64,000 bases of DNA, taken from positions 183,097-247,096 of the forward strand of contig NZ_UAPQ01000009.1 of the NCBI RefSeq assembly GCF_900444995.1. The letters run 5' to 3'. The first letter of the stretch is position 1. Every line of letters starts with the position of its first letter. The translations under genes were made by a program, and so were the position numbers. The DNA comes from Actinomyces bovis. GTDB taxonomy: Bacteria > Actinomycetota > Actinomycetes > Actinomycetales > Actinomycetaceae. This document shows, piece after piece, positions 34,309-43,545 of the stretch. Below the pieces are notes generated by a model. The model saw only the letters and a list, made by a program, of their open reading frames with translations, did no database searches and was not told the DNA's origin.

Positions 34309-34551
34309 TTAGCCCAAGATGGTGGCCGCGATGATGATGGCGATGGCGATGGCCATGCCTCCAATTGCCGTGCCGAGGGCCGGATTCTGGTCTTCAAGCA
34401 GCTCGCGGCGCAGATCCAGCCGGAAAACTTTCGAGGCAAAGACGGCGAAAAGCAGCAGCACCATGCCCAGCAGGGCATAGACCACGGTGGCGAGCAGGGA
34501 GATGCCGTCAAGGCCTGCGCCTAGGGAGGTGGGCAGGAGAAGCGTATTCAT
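34309..34551 (-). CDS. DUF350 small membrane protein
   Basis: An 80-aa protein with two membrane helices (ISLLATVVYALLGMVLLLFAV and the C-terminal GTAIGGMAIAIAIIIAATIL) joined by LDLRRELLEDQNPAL, the DUF350 signature. Function unknown. The ATG at 34551 gives the usual family length; a GTG at 34578 would add nine residues. Neither has a clear ribosome site. It stands alone between the suf operon and the lipid cluster. Confidence 0.8.
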   Translation of the reverse strand: MNTLLLPTSLGAGLDGISLLATVVYALLGMVLLLFAVFASKVFRLDLRRELLEDQNPALGTAIGGMAIAIAIIIAATILG

Positions 34552-34622
34552 AGTTTGAGCTTCATCGGTTGGTGGCACCTCGGTCTTCGCAGGTCAGTGC
34601 CACTGTTGGCTGCTTAGGATCA

Positions 34623-34644
34623 TGGTTCCTGTTAGATGGAACCA
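34623..34644 (-). terminator. possible hairpin after the suf operon
   Basis: TGGTTCC and GGAACCA flank an 8-nt loop, 120 nt beyond the sufT stop. It is short and without a U-tract; low certainty. Confidence 0.3.
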
Positions 34645-34767
34645 GGCTGCTCGGAGTCTAGCCTGGGGTATTCGCTCTGGCAGAGCTTCCTGGGCAGGTG
34701 GAGTTGCCAGAGGCATGGGTAGGCCTGCCCGACTCCCTGCCTGTCTGGCGCTGGCGAGCCGCTGCAA

Positions 34768-35169
34768 TCAGACGTTGAATCCTAAGGCCCGCAGTTGTTC
34801 ACGGCCCTCTGGGGTGATCTTGTCCGGGCCCCACGGCGGCAACCAGACCCACTGGACACGCACATCGTGAGACAGATCCACCAAGGCCTGCTGAGCCTGC
34901 TCCTCAATGACGTCGGTCAAGGGGCAGGCGGCGGTAGTCAGGGTCATGTCTAAGACGATCGCGCCATCGGGCTCAATATTGACGCCGTAGAGCAGGCCTA
35001 GGTCAACGACGTTTATACCCAACTCTGGGTCAATGACATCGCGCAGTGCCTCCTCTACCTCAGCTGCGTCCACCGCACCGGCTACTGCAGCGGCTGGCTG
35101 GTGTTGTGCCGCCATGGGGTTGGCGGGGACCTCGGCGTCTGGGCCGGGCTCCTGGGGGGTCTCGCTCAT
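34768..35169 (-). CDS. sufT: SufT/MIP18-family (DUF59) iron-sulfur assembly factor
   Basis: A small cytosolic protein that helps mature iron-sulfur proteins. The 133 aa consist of a low-complexity, Pro/Ala-rich N-terminus to about residue 36 and a DUF59 domain: EVEEALRDVIDPELGINVVD, LGLLYGVNIEPDG, TLTTAACPLTDVIEEQ with the conserved reactive Cys, and VQWVWLPPWGPDKITPEGR. The ATG has AAGGAG upstream. It is the last gene of the suf operon, 42 bp after sufU. Confidence 0.9.
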   Translation of the reverse strand: MSETPQEPGPDAEVPANPMAAQHQPAAAVAGAVDAAEVEEALRDVIDPELGINVVDLGLLYGVNIEPDGAIVLDMTLTTAACPLTDVIEEQAQQALVDLSHDVRVQWVWLPPWGPDKITPEGREQLRALGFNV

Positions 35170-35211
35170 GCTTCTCCTTGCTTGGTTCTGATTTAGTCAG
35201 AGGCGGCCTGC

Positions 35212-35679
35212 TCAGGCCTGCTCGGCTTGGGGCAGGGCGATCCCGGCTTTGGCCAGGGCATCCTTGAGGGCCATCCAGCCCAGCAGGGCGCATTTGACGC
35301 GGTTGGGGTACTTGGAGACGCCTTCGAATGCGGCAGCGTCCTCCAATTCGTCCAATACCGCCTCGTCAACACCGCGCCCGCGCGAGTGCATGAGCTGGCT
35401 GAACAGGGCGTCTAGGTGGGCGATAGTCTCCAGGTCAGCGCCATCCACTAGGTCATGCATCACAGAGATGGAGGCCTGAGAGATAGAGCAACCCTCGCCT
35501 TTCCAGCCCACCGCCACCAGTTTGCCGTCCTCCACCCGTACGGCCAGATCCACCTCGTCACCACAGGTTGGGTTCACCTGGTGGCTCGAGCCTTGGGGGG
35601 CCTGTGGGAGGCCTTCACCATGGCGTTCCCGGGAATGGTCCAAGATGACCTGCTGATAGAGCTGGTCAAGCTCGTTCAT
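35212..35679 (-). CDS. sufU: SufU zinc-dependent sulfurtransferase
   Basis: It accepts persulfide from SufS and relays sulfur to the SufBCD scaffold. At 155 aa it has the three cysteines of the family: VNPTCGDEV, GEGCSIS and VKCALLGW, with Asp in the first motif as zinc ligand. The start codon overlaps the sufS stop by 4 bp, so translation is coupled. Confidence 0.94.
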   Translation of the reverse strand: MNELDQLYQQVILDHSRERHGEGLPQAPQGSSHQVNPTCGDEVDLAVRVEDGKLVAVGWKGEGCSISQASISVMHDLVDGADLETIAHLDALFSQLMHSRGRGVDEAVLDELEDAAAFEGVSKYPNRVKCALLGWMALKDALAKAGIALPQAEQA

Positions 35680-37028
35680 GCTTGCCTCCCGAAGTATTGG
35701 CGGACGGTGGCGACCGCCTCCAGGAAGCGGTCAACCTCGCTGACTGTAGTGCAAGGCCCGAAAGAAACCCGTGCGGAGGCGTGCACACCGAAGTGCTGGT
35801 GGATTGGCTGGGCGCAGTGATGGCCGGTGCGCACGGCCACGCCGGCAGCATCGAGCACCTGGCCGACGTCGTGCGGGTGCACGCCCTCAAGGCTGAAGGC
35901 CACGACGCCTAGGCGGTCGGTAGCGTCTGCAGGGCCTAGCAAACGCAGGCCGGGGACCTGAGCCACGCCGTCGAGCAGGTGAGTCAGGAGCTGGTGCTCG
36001 GTGGCCTGGAGCCGGTCCATGCCTACTGCCCTCAACCAATCCACGGCGGCATGCCAACCGACTGCCTGTGCGAGGGCCTGGGTGCCGGCCTCGAAGCGGG
36101 CGGGGCCGCTCATATAGGTGGAGGACTCCATGGTGACTACCTCGATCATGGAGCCTCCAGTGAGCACGGGGGGCATGGCCTCCAGCAATTCGGTGGTGGC
36201 TACGAGGGCACCAATGCCGGTGGGGCCGCACATTTTGTGTCCGGAGAGCACCATGGCGTCTACGCCTGCGGCAGACAGGGCCTGGAAGTCGACAGGCATA
36301 TGGGCGCTGGACTGACAGGTGTCCAGTACTACCACCGCGCCAGCTTCCTGCGCCCGGGGCAGGAAGGCCTCCAAGGGCGTGACGGCGCCAGTGACATTGG
36401 AGGCATGGGTGAGCGCCAGCACGCGAGTGCGGGCGGTGAGAACCTCCGCGGTGGCGGGGTCTAGACGACCGTCAGGGGTGAGGTCGAGCCAGCGCAGGTG
36501 GGCGCCTGTGCGAGCGGCAAGTTCCTGCCAAGGCACCAGGTTGGCGTGGTGCTCGGCGCGGGTCACCACAATCTCGTCGCCCGCCCCTAGGCGCAGGCGG
36601 TGCGCAGGGTCCGTGACAGCGAGCTCAGCGGCAGGTGGGGTGGCGCCGCCGCGGCTGGCCGGGCGGCCCAGGGAGGCGTGTCCGATGGATAACGCCAGCA
36701 GGTTGAAAGCCTCGGTGGCGTTCTTGGTGAGTACCAGGTTCTCACTGCGGGCTCCCACAAAGGTGGCGATGGCCTCGCGGGCGTCCGCTAAGGCCTGGGT
36801 GGCTTCATCGGCCAGCTGGTAGGTGGAGCGTCCGGCGGCGCCATTGCGTCGGCGGTAGAAGTCTTCCTCCGCAGCAATGACGCTGGCAGGCTTCTGCGCA
36901 GTGGCGGCCCAGTCTAGGTAGGCGACCTGGCTGCCATCCCGGGCAGGGTGCTCCAGGTAGGGGAAGTCGGCACGCAGGGCCTCCAGCTCAGTGTCGCTGA
37001 GCGGCTTAGCGCTGGCTGGCGTGGTCAT
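35676..37028 (-). CDS. sufS: cysteine desulfurase SufS
   Basis: A PLP enzyme that takes sulfur from cysteine for iron-sulfur cluster assembly. The 450 aa show the PLP Lys in VLSGHKMCGPTG, His in TRAEHHANLVPW, Asp in VVVLDTCQSSAH and the active-site Cys in RTGHHCAQPI. It is longer than E. coli SufS (406 aa) through an insert near residue 130 (SRGGATPPAAELAVTDPAHR). GGAGG precedes the ATG. A 133-bp gap to sufC upstream holds no gene that I can support. Confidence 0.94.
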   Translation of the reverse strand: MTTPASAKPLSDTELEALRADFPYLEHPARDGSQVAYLDWAATAQKPASVIAAEEDFYRRRNGAAGRSTYQLADEATQALADAREAIATFVGARSENLVLTKNATEAFNLLALSIGHASLGRPASRGGATPPAAELAVTDPAHRLRLGAGDEIVVTRAEHHANLVPWQELAARTGAHLRWLDLTPDGRLDPATAEVLTARTRVLALTHASNVTGAVTPLEAFLPRAQEAGAVVVLDTCQSSAHMPVDFQALSAAGVDAMVLSGHKMCGPTGIGALVATTELLEAMPPVLTGGSMIEVVTMESSTYMSGPARFEAGTQALAQAVGWHAAVDWLRAVGMDRLQATEHQLLTHLLDGVAQVPGLRLLGPADATDRLGVVAFSLEGVHPHDVGQVLDAAGVAVRTGHHCAQPIHQHFGVHASARVSFGPCTTVSEVDRFLEAVATVRQYFGRQA

Positions 37029-37161
37029 GCGGCTTCCTCCTTGGTTTACTGCTGGGCTTGTTGGCGTTCTCGGCGGTCTGCTTGGCTATGGCTCGGGCTT
37101 AGACGACTGGCCGGATGCCGACCGCGTCTGGAGCCCGGCGGCGATCCGCCGGGCCTACGAT

Positions 37162-37911
37162 TTAGGCGAGGAAGCGGTCGTAGCCTTCCTCCTCCAGCCG
37201 GTCAGCCAGGTCCGGGCCGCCTTCCTCAGCCACGCGGCCATCCACGAAGACGTGCACGTGGCTGGGCTTGATGTAACGCAGGATGCGCGTGTAGTGCGTG
37301 ATGAGCAGGAAACCTGCCTCTGAAGCCTGATGCAGTCGGTTCACGCCCTCAGAGACGATGCGCAGAGCGTCCACGTCTAGGCCAGAGTCGGTCTCATCGA
37401 GCACGGCGAAGCGCGGCTTGAGCAGCTCCATCTGCAGAATCTCAAAGCGCTTCTTCTCACCGCCGGAGAAGCCAGCGTTGACGTCGCGCTGGGAGAAGGC
37501 CGAGTCCATCCGCAGGCTCTCCATGGCGCTGTTGACCTCACCGACCCATTGCCGGACCTTAGGGGCTTTGCCGTCGATGGCGGTCTTGGCGGTGCGCAGG
37601 AAGTTTGCTACGGAGACGCCGGGGACCTCAACGGGGTACTGCATGGCCAAGAAGAGGCCCGCGCGGGCCCGCTCGTCCACGCTCATATCCAGCAGGTTCA
37701 CGCCGTCGAGCAGGACCTCGCCGTCGGTCACCTCATAGTCGGGATGCCCGGCGATGGAGTAGGCCAGTGTGGATTTGCCGGAGCCGTTGGGGCCCATGAC
37801 GGCGTGGACCTCGCCGGAGCCGATGCTCAGGTTTACGCCCTTGAGGATGGGCTTGGGGCCGTCGTTGGTGGCTACCTGTACGTGGAGGTTCTTGATCTCG
37901 AGGGTGCTCAT
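37162..37911 (-). CDS. sufC: SufC ATPase
   Basis: The ABC-type ATPase of the SufBCD scaffold; it drives cluster assembly rather than transport. At 249 aa it shows Walker A GPNGSGKST, the signature GFSGGEKKRFEI, Walker B FAVLDETDSGLD and H-loop LLITHYTRIL. It lies 57 bp after sufD in the operon. Confidence 0.96.
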   Translation of the reverse strand: MSTLEIKNLHVQVATNDGPKPILKGVNLSIGSGEVHAVMGPNGSGKSTLAYSIAGHPDYEVTDGEVLLDGVNLLDMSVDERARAGLFLAMQYPVEVPGVSVANFLRTAKTAIDGKAPKVRQWVGEVNSAMESLRMDSAFSQRDVNAGFSGGEKKRFEILQMELLKPRFAVLDETDSGLDVDALRIVSEGVNRLHQASEAGFLLITHYTRILRYIKPSHVHVFVDGRVAEEGGPDLADRLEEEGYDRFLA

Positions 37912-37968
37912 AAGGTCTCTTTCAAAGTCTTTCGCGTTTTGGGGCTGTGTTCTGGGGTTAAGCGCGGC

Positions 37969-39240
37969 TCAGGCTTCGGCGGGAGCGTCAGGTTCCGCGT
38001 TAGCAGAGACCAGTCCGGTTAAGGCCAGTTCGCGCTCAATGGCAGCCATGAGGGTTTCCTCCACCTCCGGCACGCCGATCTCCTGCACGATCTCGTTGAA
38101 GAAGCCAAGCACCACTAGGCGGCGGGCTTCTAGCTCTGGGATGCCGCGGGATCGCAGGTAGAACAGCTGAGAGTCGTCAAAGCGGCCGGTGGCGCTGGCG
38201 TGCCCGGCGCCTTCGATATTGCCGTTCTCAATCTCCAAGTTGGGCACAGAGTCGGCTTTGGCTCCCTCTGTGAGCACCAGGTTGCGGTTGAGTTCGTAGG
38301 TGTCGGTGCCGCGTGCGGCTGCACCGATGAGGCAGTCACCTACCCAGACGGCGTGGGCGCCGTCGCCTTGGAGGGCACCTTTGTAAGTGACGCGCGAGTA
38401 GCAGTGTGGCTCCGTGTGGGCCACGTAGGGGCGGTGCTCCTGGTGCTGCCCAGTGTCGGTGAAGTAGACGCCAAAGGAGTCAACGTGTCCGCCTTCGCCG
38501 GCGTAGCCAAAGTCTGGGCAGATGCGCACGTCCCCGCCTAGGGAAACGACGACGTGCTTGAGTGTGCCGCGTCCCTCCACGCGCACGCGGTGATTGGAGG
38601 CGTGGACGGCGGCGTCATCCCAGTCTTGGACAGTGACCAGGGTCAGTTCGGCGCCCTCCGTAACCACCACTTCCACAGTCTGGGTCAGGGCGGCAGCGCC
38701 GGTGTGTTCCAAAATGACGGTGCCTTTGGAACCGGGTTCGGCACGCAAGAGGAGATGCTGGGCGGTGGGAGCAGACCAGGCGCCGTCGCTGAGCGTATCT
38801 GCGCCCTTGATGAGCACCCGCAAGGCCTCAGTCAACTCGGCGCCGGCAGTCAGGGTGATGATGGTGGCCTGCCGGCTGGCGGCCCAGGCCACCACTCCGG
38901 TGCGGTCCACCGGCGCGCCGACGGTGCCAAGGCGGGCGTCGTCGCGGCTGACTCTCTCCACAGTGACGCCAGGCAGCTCGGGGGCGTTGAGCTGCAGGGC
39001 ACCTCCCTGGGCGGTGGCGGCCTTGACGGAGTCAAGGTTGAACAGGGGCTTAAAGCGCTTCATGGGGGTGAAGCGCCATTCTTCTTCACGACCTCCAGGG
39101 ACCGGGATGTCTGCCGGGTCAAAGGAGGTGGGGCGGTCGGCGCGAGAGGCAACATAGCCGCGGACTGCCTTGATGGCAGGTCCGTGGGAGTGGGCGCTGG
39201 TGAGCGTTGCCTCCGAGTGGTCGGTGGACAGTTCAGGCAT
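37969..39240 (-). CDS. sufD: SufD scaffold subunit
   Basis: It pairs with SufB in the SufBC2D cluster scaffold. The 423 aa form the long right-handed beta-helix of the family, with the N-terminal EEEWRFTPMKRF motif and the C-terminal core HASATGRFDDSQLFYLRSRG, then IPELEARRLVVLGFFNE. ATG at 39240 is preceded by AGGAG; an in-frame GTG at 39297 would add 19 non-conserved residues and lacks a ribosome site. Confidence 0.93.
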   Translation of the reverse strand: MPELSTDHSEATLTSAHSHGPAIKAVRGYVASRADRPTSFDPADIPVPGGREEEWRFTPMKRFKPLFNLDSVKAATAQGGALQLNAPELPGVTVERVSRDDARLGTVGAPVDRTGVVAWAASRQATIITLTAGAELTEALRVLIKGADTLSDGAWSAPTAQHLLLRAEPGSKGTVILEHTGAAALTQTVEVVVTEGAELTLVTVQDWDDAAVHASNHRVRVEGRGTLKHVVVSLGGDVRICPDFGYAGEGGHVDSFGVYFTDTGQHQEHRPYVAHTEPHCYSRVTYKGALQGDGAHAVWVGDCLIGAAARGTDTYELNRNLVLTEGAKADSVPNLEIENGNIEGAGHASATGRFDDSQLFYLRSRGIPELEARRLVVLGFFNEIVQEIGVPEVEETLMAAIERELALTGLVSANAEPDAPAEA

Positions 39241-39299
39241 GGGTGCTCCTGTGCTGGCCGGTGCCAGCTGTGGTTGGGTCTGTGGTTTGAGAGGCACGA

Positions 39300-40736
39300 T
39301 CAGCCGACGGAGTTCTCCATCTGCAGCTCAATCAGGCGGTTGAGCTCTAGGGCGTACTCCATCGGCAGCTCGCGGGCGATCGGCTCCACGAAGCCACGCA
39401 CGATGGTGGCCATGGCCTCGGTTTCGGTTAGGCCACGCTGCATGAGGTAGAAAAGCTGGTCTGCGCTGACTTTAGAAACGGTTGCCTCATGCCCCATCTC
39501 GACGTCGTCTGTGCGCACGTCCACGTAAGGGTAGGTGTCGGAGCGGGAGATCTCATCTACTAGCAGGGCGTCGCACAGCACATTGGATTTGGAGTGGCGC
39601 GCGTTCTTCATGACCTGCACCAGTCCGCGGTAGCCGGAGCGGCCACCGTGGCGAGCAATGGACTTGGAGACGATGTGGCTGGAGGTGTGGGGGGCCATAT
39701 GGACCATCTTGGCGCCGGTGTCCTGGTGCTGGCCGGCGCCAGCGAAGGCGATGGACAGAGCCTCGCCGCGGGCGTGTGGGCCCATGAGGAAGACAGCCGG
39801 GTACTTCATATTGCGCTTGGAGCCGATATTCCCGTCGATCCACTCCATGGTGGCGCCCTCCTCGCAGGTGGCGCGCTGGGTGACCAGGTTGTACACGTTG
39901 TTGGACCAGTTTTGGATCGTCGTGTAGCGCACGCGAGCATTTTTCTTAACCACGATTTCCACGATCGCGGAGTGCAGGGAGTCTGAGGAGTAGATGGGGG
40001 CGGTGCAGCCTTCCACGTAGTGCACGTAGGAGTCTTCGTCGGCAATGATGAGGGTGCGCTCGAACTGCCCCATATTCTCCGTGTTGATGCGGAAGTAGGC
40101 TTGCAGCGGGATCTCCACATGCACGCCTTTGGGAACGTAGATGAAGGAGCCGCCGGACCACACGGCCGTGTTGAGGGCCGCGAATTTATTGTCACCGGCG
40201 GGCACCACAGAGCCGAAGTACTCGCGCATCAGCTCGGGCTGTTCCTTGAGCGCAGTGTCGGTGTCCAGGAAGATGACGCCCTGCTCAGCCAGGTCATCGC
40301 GAATCTGGTGATAGACGACCTCGGACTCGTACTGTGCGGCAACACCAGCCACCAGACGGGCGCGTTCAGCCTCTGGGATGCCGATGCGGTCGTAGGTGGC
40401 CTTAATGTCCTCAGGGAGGTCTTCCCAAGAGTTGGCGGGGCGGTCAGTGGCACGCACGTAGTACTTGACGGCGTCCATGTCGAGCTGACTGAGGTCTACA
40501 CCCCAGTTGGGCATGGGCTTGCGCTCGAAGATCTCAAAGGCTTTCAGGCGCTTGGCCAGCATCCACTCAGGCTCACCCTTGATAGCGGAAATCTCCCTGA
40601 CGACGCCCTCATTGAGGCCGCGCTTGGCCTGGGCACCAGCCTCATCGGAGTCGTGCCAGCCGAAGTCGTAGCTCGCGGAGATCGACTCAATGATCTCATC
40701 GTCACTGCGAGTGGCCTCCGTGGTGGGTGAGGTCAT
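39300..40736 (-). CDS. sufB: SufB scaffold subunit
   Basis: The core scaffold on which the cluster is built. At 478 aa it is full length, with [12 protein letters not shown] near the N-terminus, the central [19 protein letters not shown] and [20 protein letters not shown] segments, and C-terminal [20 protein letters not shown] then [26 protein letters not shown] lies before the ATG, which overlaps the sufR stop by one base (TGATG). Confidence 0.96.
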   Translation of the reverse strand: MTSPTTEATRSDDEIIESISASYDFGWHDSDEAGAQAKRGLNEGVVREISAIKGEPEWMLAKRLKAFEIFERKPMPNWGVDLSQLDMDAVKYYVRATDRPANSWEDLPEDIKATYDRIGIPEAERARLVAGVAAQYESEVVYHQIRDDLAEQGVIFLDTDTALKEQPELMREYFGSVVPAGDNKFAALNTAVWSGGSFIYVPKGVHVEIPLQAYFRINTENMGQFERTLIIADEDSYVHYVEGCTAPIYSSDSLHSAIVEIVVKKNARVRYTTIQNWSNNVYNLVTQRATCEEGATMEWIDGNIGSKRNMKYPAVFLMGPHARGEALSIAFAGAGQHQDTGAKMVHMAPHTSSHIVSKSIARHGGRSGYRGLVQVMKNARHSKSNVLCDALLVDEISRSDTYPYVDVRTDDVEMGHEATVSKVSADQLFYLMQRGLTETEAMATIVRGFVEPIARELPMEYALELNRLIELQMENSVG

Positions 40737-41467
40737 CAGTTTCCTTCCAATCGGGGGGCCCGGTTGGCCCGGTTGTCGGCCACGACCCGGGCAGCGCGCT
40801 TGCGCAGGCGGTGCATAGCGATGGGGACGTGGGTGGTGCAGACGTGCTCGCCGCCGGCCAGGGTGGCTAGCCGCTGCACAGGTACACCAAGTAGGCGTGA
40901 GAAAGCGCCGGTCTCGGCGTCGCAGAGTTCATGGAACTGGCCGGCGACGTCGCGCACCGGGCAGTGTCCCTGGCACAGCTGGATGGCGAAGGAGCCGTCG
41001 CCAACATCGCGGATAGTGGCCGCGTAGCCGTCCAGGCTGAGCGCATCGGCTAGGGCGCGGGCGCGATCAGCTGGGTCTGGTCCGGCGGCCTCAACAATGG
41101 CGGTGTAGCGGCGCTCCAGGTCGCGGCCACGGGCGGCAGCGAAGGAGTCTACGGCTTTCTCTCCGGCCACCTGGGACAAGTAGGTCAGGGCACGAGCGGC
41201 CAGCTCGGAGTATCCGTCCCCCAGGTTGGTGCGGGCCGCTGAAGTGGCGACGTAATGCCTTGCGGGCCGACCACGTCCACGTTTGCCATTGCCATTGACC
41301 TGGTGCACCTGGATCTCGTGGGTTTCCTCCAGGGCGGTGATGTGGCGGCGCACTGCAGCAGGTGTGAGGGCCAGGACCCGGGCTAGTTGGGCGGCTGAGA
41401 CCGGCCCTTTTTCAACGATGAGCTCGAGGACCCGGGCCCTGGTTGAGGCGTCGTCGGTGACGTTCAT
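40736..41467 (-). CDS. sufR: SufR-type iron-sulfur-sensing repressor
   Basis: A transcriptional regulator of the suf operon in actinobacteria and cyanobacteria. The 243 aa have an N-terminal winged helix ([20 protein letters not shown]), a basic wing [12 protein letters not shown], and a C-terminal domain with four cysteines (LCQGHC, ELCDAE, HVCTTH) able to hold an iron-sulfur cluster. It is the first gene of the operon, so repression by the holo-protein would autoregulate the whole unit. ATG has GGAAGG upstream. Confidence 0.92.
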   Translation of the reverse strand: MNVTDDASTRARVLELIVEKGPVSAAQLARVLALTPAAVRRHITALEETHEIQVHQVNGNGKRGRGRPARHYVATSAARTNLGDGYSELAARALTYLSQVAGEKAVDSFAAARGRDLERRYTAIVEAAGPDPADRARALADALSLDGYAATIRDVGDGSFAIQLCQGHCPVRDVAGQFHELCDAETGAFSRLLGVPVQRLATLAGGEHVCTTHVPIAMHRLRKRAARVVADNRANRAPRLEGN

Positions 41468-41558
41468 CCTGGCTCCCTTCCTGATGCGGCTCTGGCCACT
41501 GGCAGCCTTATGGGCGGGCCGGTCGCACAGAAGCCACTTTAGCGAAGATTGTTGTGCC

Positions 41559-41564
41559 GTATTA
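41559..41564 (-). promoter_or_regulatory. -10 element of the suf operon
   Basis: TAATAC (within GGATAATAC) on the minus strand lies about 90 nt before sufR, so this transcript has a leader, unlike many others here. ACACTG and CAAACTGTG just upstream are possible operator half-sites, but I cannot define the SufR box. Confidence 0.45.
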
Positions 41565-41660
41565 TCCAGGCGCGGACCTTAGTCACAGTTTGCTCAGTGT
41601 TCTCCAGCACGCAAGGAAGCCATCAGCTATGCCTATGAATCACTCCTAGGGCATGCAGTA

Positions 41661-42329
41661 TCAGCGTTCAAAACTCACCGGGGAGCGCAGCCAGGGGGAA
41701 TCAACCGGCCGCAATCCTTGAAAACCTTGGATTCTGGCACGGTCAGCTGCCAACAGTCCGGCCACAGTGGAACAGTTGTGTAGGTGACCTTCCAGGGCGG
41801 CCTGCACAGCCTGTTCCAGGGGCACCCAGGTGGGAACGAACTCCGCTTCTTCAGCCTCCCGCTCGGTGCGTTCCGTGCTGGGCAACTCGTACAGACCGCG
41901 GGCTAGGAAGACGCGCACGGACTCCGTGGTGAAGCCGGGTGAGGCGTAAAGGTCCACCAAGGTGTCCCACTGCTGAGCGCCTAGGTCTGTCTCCTCGGCC
42001 AGCTCCCGCTGGGCGGCGACCACCGGTTCTTCCCCCACAAGGTCCTGTAAGCCTGCCGGGATTTCCCACAGGCAGGCGCGCATGGGGTGGCGGTACTGGC
42101 AGATCATGAGGACTTCTGGGGCGCCATCGGCCTGGGATGAGGCCTGGCCTTCACGCAGGGCGACGACGGCGACGGCGTTGTCGTGCAGCACCACCTGCCG
42201 AGCCACCGGCTCATCCTGGGGTCGCAAACGCAACTGGTCGGCGTCGACAGCAAAGATTGGGCCGCTCCAGACCCGCTCACTAGCTATCAGTTCTCGACTC
42301 TGGTCCTGCTGGTCACACAGCTCGCTCAC
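41661..42329 (-). CDS. Nudix hydrolase, ADP-ribose pyrophosphatase-like
   Basis: It likely hydrolyses ADP-ribose or a related nucleoside diphosphate to AMP plus a phosphate ester. The 222 aa contain QYRHPMRACLWEIPAGLQD and the Nudix core VVAAQRELAEETDLGAQQW, then LYASPGFTTESVRVFLARGL, the pattern of the ADPRase group. GTG start with GGAAG upstream. It is the first member (in genome order) of the minus-strand chain that continues with the glycosyltransferase 70 bp upstream. Confidence 0.88.
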   Translation of the reverse strand: MSELCDQQDQSRELIASERVWSGPIFAVDADQLRLRPQDEPVARQVVLHDNAVAVVALREGQASSQADGAPEVLMICQYRHPMRACLWEIPAGLQDLVGEEPVVAAQRELAEETDLGAQQWDTLVDLYASPGFTTESVRVFLARGLYELPSTERTEREAEEAEFVPTWVPLEQAVQAALEGHLHNCSTVAGLLAADRARIQGFQGLRPVDSPWLRSPVSFER

Positions 42330-42399
42330 GGGTTACTTCCTTAAGACGCCTGCCAGGACTGTTTCCGGGCTCCGCCGAAGCCTACGAGAGCTTGGCCTT

Positions 42400-43545
42400 T
42401 TAGCTCAGGCGCAGCGCCGCGGTGAGTTGGGCTTGCAGCTGCGCAACGCCGGGCAAATCTTGAGCGGCTTGACGGGAACGGGCCCGCAGACCGTCCAAGG
42501 TGCCAGGCGTGGTCAGCAGGCGACACACCTCTGCCGCCAATTTGGCTGCCTCTGCAGGCACCAGGGCGGCAGCACCGCGGGCCGTGTGCGCCGTCCCGCC
42601 GACGTCGGTGGCCAGGACCGCAGCCTCTGCTTGCAAGGCCTCTTGGATGGTCAGGGGTTGACCTTCCCACAGGCTCGTCTGCACCACTAAGTCGGCCTGC
42701 GTCATAAGCGCAGGTGCGTCTTCGCGGCGCCCCAAAAGCCGCACCGCCAGGTGCTCAGTGTCAATCCGAGCCTGGGCGGCTTCACGCCCGGGCCCCTCCC
42801 CGGCCACCACCCAACACCAGGCAGGTAGACGCCCAGCCTCCACCTCCTGCGCCAGGATGGCGGCGGTGTCCAGCAACAGGTCCAGGCCTTTTTGGGGTGC
42901 CAGGCGGGCGACGGTGAGCAGTCGGATGGTGTGGGCAGGCCAGGCCGTGCTAAGCCCCGCGTCTCCAGGAGCCAGTTGTGCGCGCTGTGGGGCAGGCACC
43001 ACCGCTAGTTCTACCTGGGGGCAGCCTGCCGCTTGGGCCTGTTCGGCCAAATCTGGGCTTACGGCTAGCACCAGGTCGGCGTGGGAACAGACAAGACGAT
43101 GCAGGCACTGCCCGATCCAGCGCGTGAATCTGCCACCGACGGGCAGGTTGTGCAGCGTGACCACCAGGCGGGTGCGGCCAGAGCCTTTGCGGCCCAGAGC
43201 CAGGGCGGCGGCAGCGCCAGCGCGCAGGCCGTGGGCATGCACAACCTCTGCTCTTTGACCTAGCCGCCTCAGACGAGCCAACACCAGCAGATCGCCGACC
43301 CCGGGCCGGGGGCCGAGTTCTAGCGCCTCTGCCCTGGCAGCTCCCAGCTCTAGTCCTGTCAGGACCGCTGCGGGCGCCTCAACGATGACGTCGTGCCCAG
43401 CTTCGCTGAGCAGGCGGGCGCACTGTCCCAAGTGGGCGCGCACTCCCCCAGCCGCTGAGCCCGAGACCTCTAGAACCCGACGCCGTCCCTGGGCGCCCTG
43501 TCCCCCGGCGCCCGCATCTACCTGCTCCTCATCTGGCGTATTCAC
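42400..43545 (-). CDS. GT4-type glycosyltransferase
   Basis: A 381-aa GT-B enzyme. The N-terminal domain opens with VLEVSGSAAGGVRAHLGQCA and VVHAHGLRAG. The C-terminal nucleotide-sugar site has LLTVARLAPQKGLDLLLD and the EX7E-like segment SLWEGQPLTIQEALQAEAAV. There is no signal peptide; it acts in the cytoplasm, probably on a lipid carrier. Its start overlaps the murJ stop by 4 bp. Association with murJ, steA and steB suggests a wall polymer, but donor and acceptor cannot be read from the sequence. Confidence 0.82.
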   Translation of the reverse strand: MNTPDEEQVDAGAGGQGAQGRRRVLEVSGSAAGGVRAHLGQCARLLSEAGHDVIVEAPAAVLTGLELGAARAEALELGPRPGVGDLLVLARLRRLGQRAEVVHAHGLRAGAAAALALGRKGSGRTRLVVTLHNLPVGGRFTRWIGQCLHRLVCSHADLVLAVSPDLAEQAQAAGCPQVELAVVPAPQRAQLAPGDAGLSTAWPAHTIRLLTVARLAPQKGLDLLLDTAAILAQEVEAGRLPAWCWVVAGEGPGREAAQARIDTEHLAVRLLGRREDAPALMTQADLVVQTSLWEGQPLTIQEALQAEAAVLATDVGGTAHTARGAAALVPAEAAKLAAEVCRLLTTPGTLDGLRARSRQAAQDLPGVAQLQAQLTAALRLS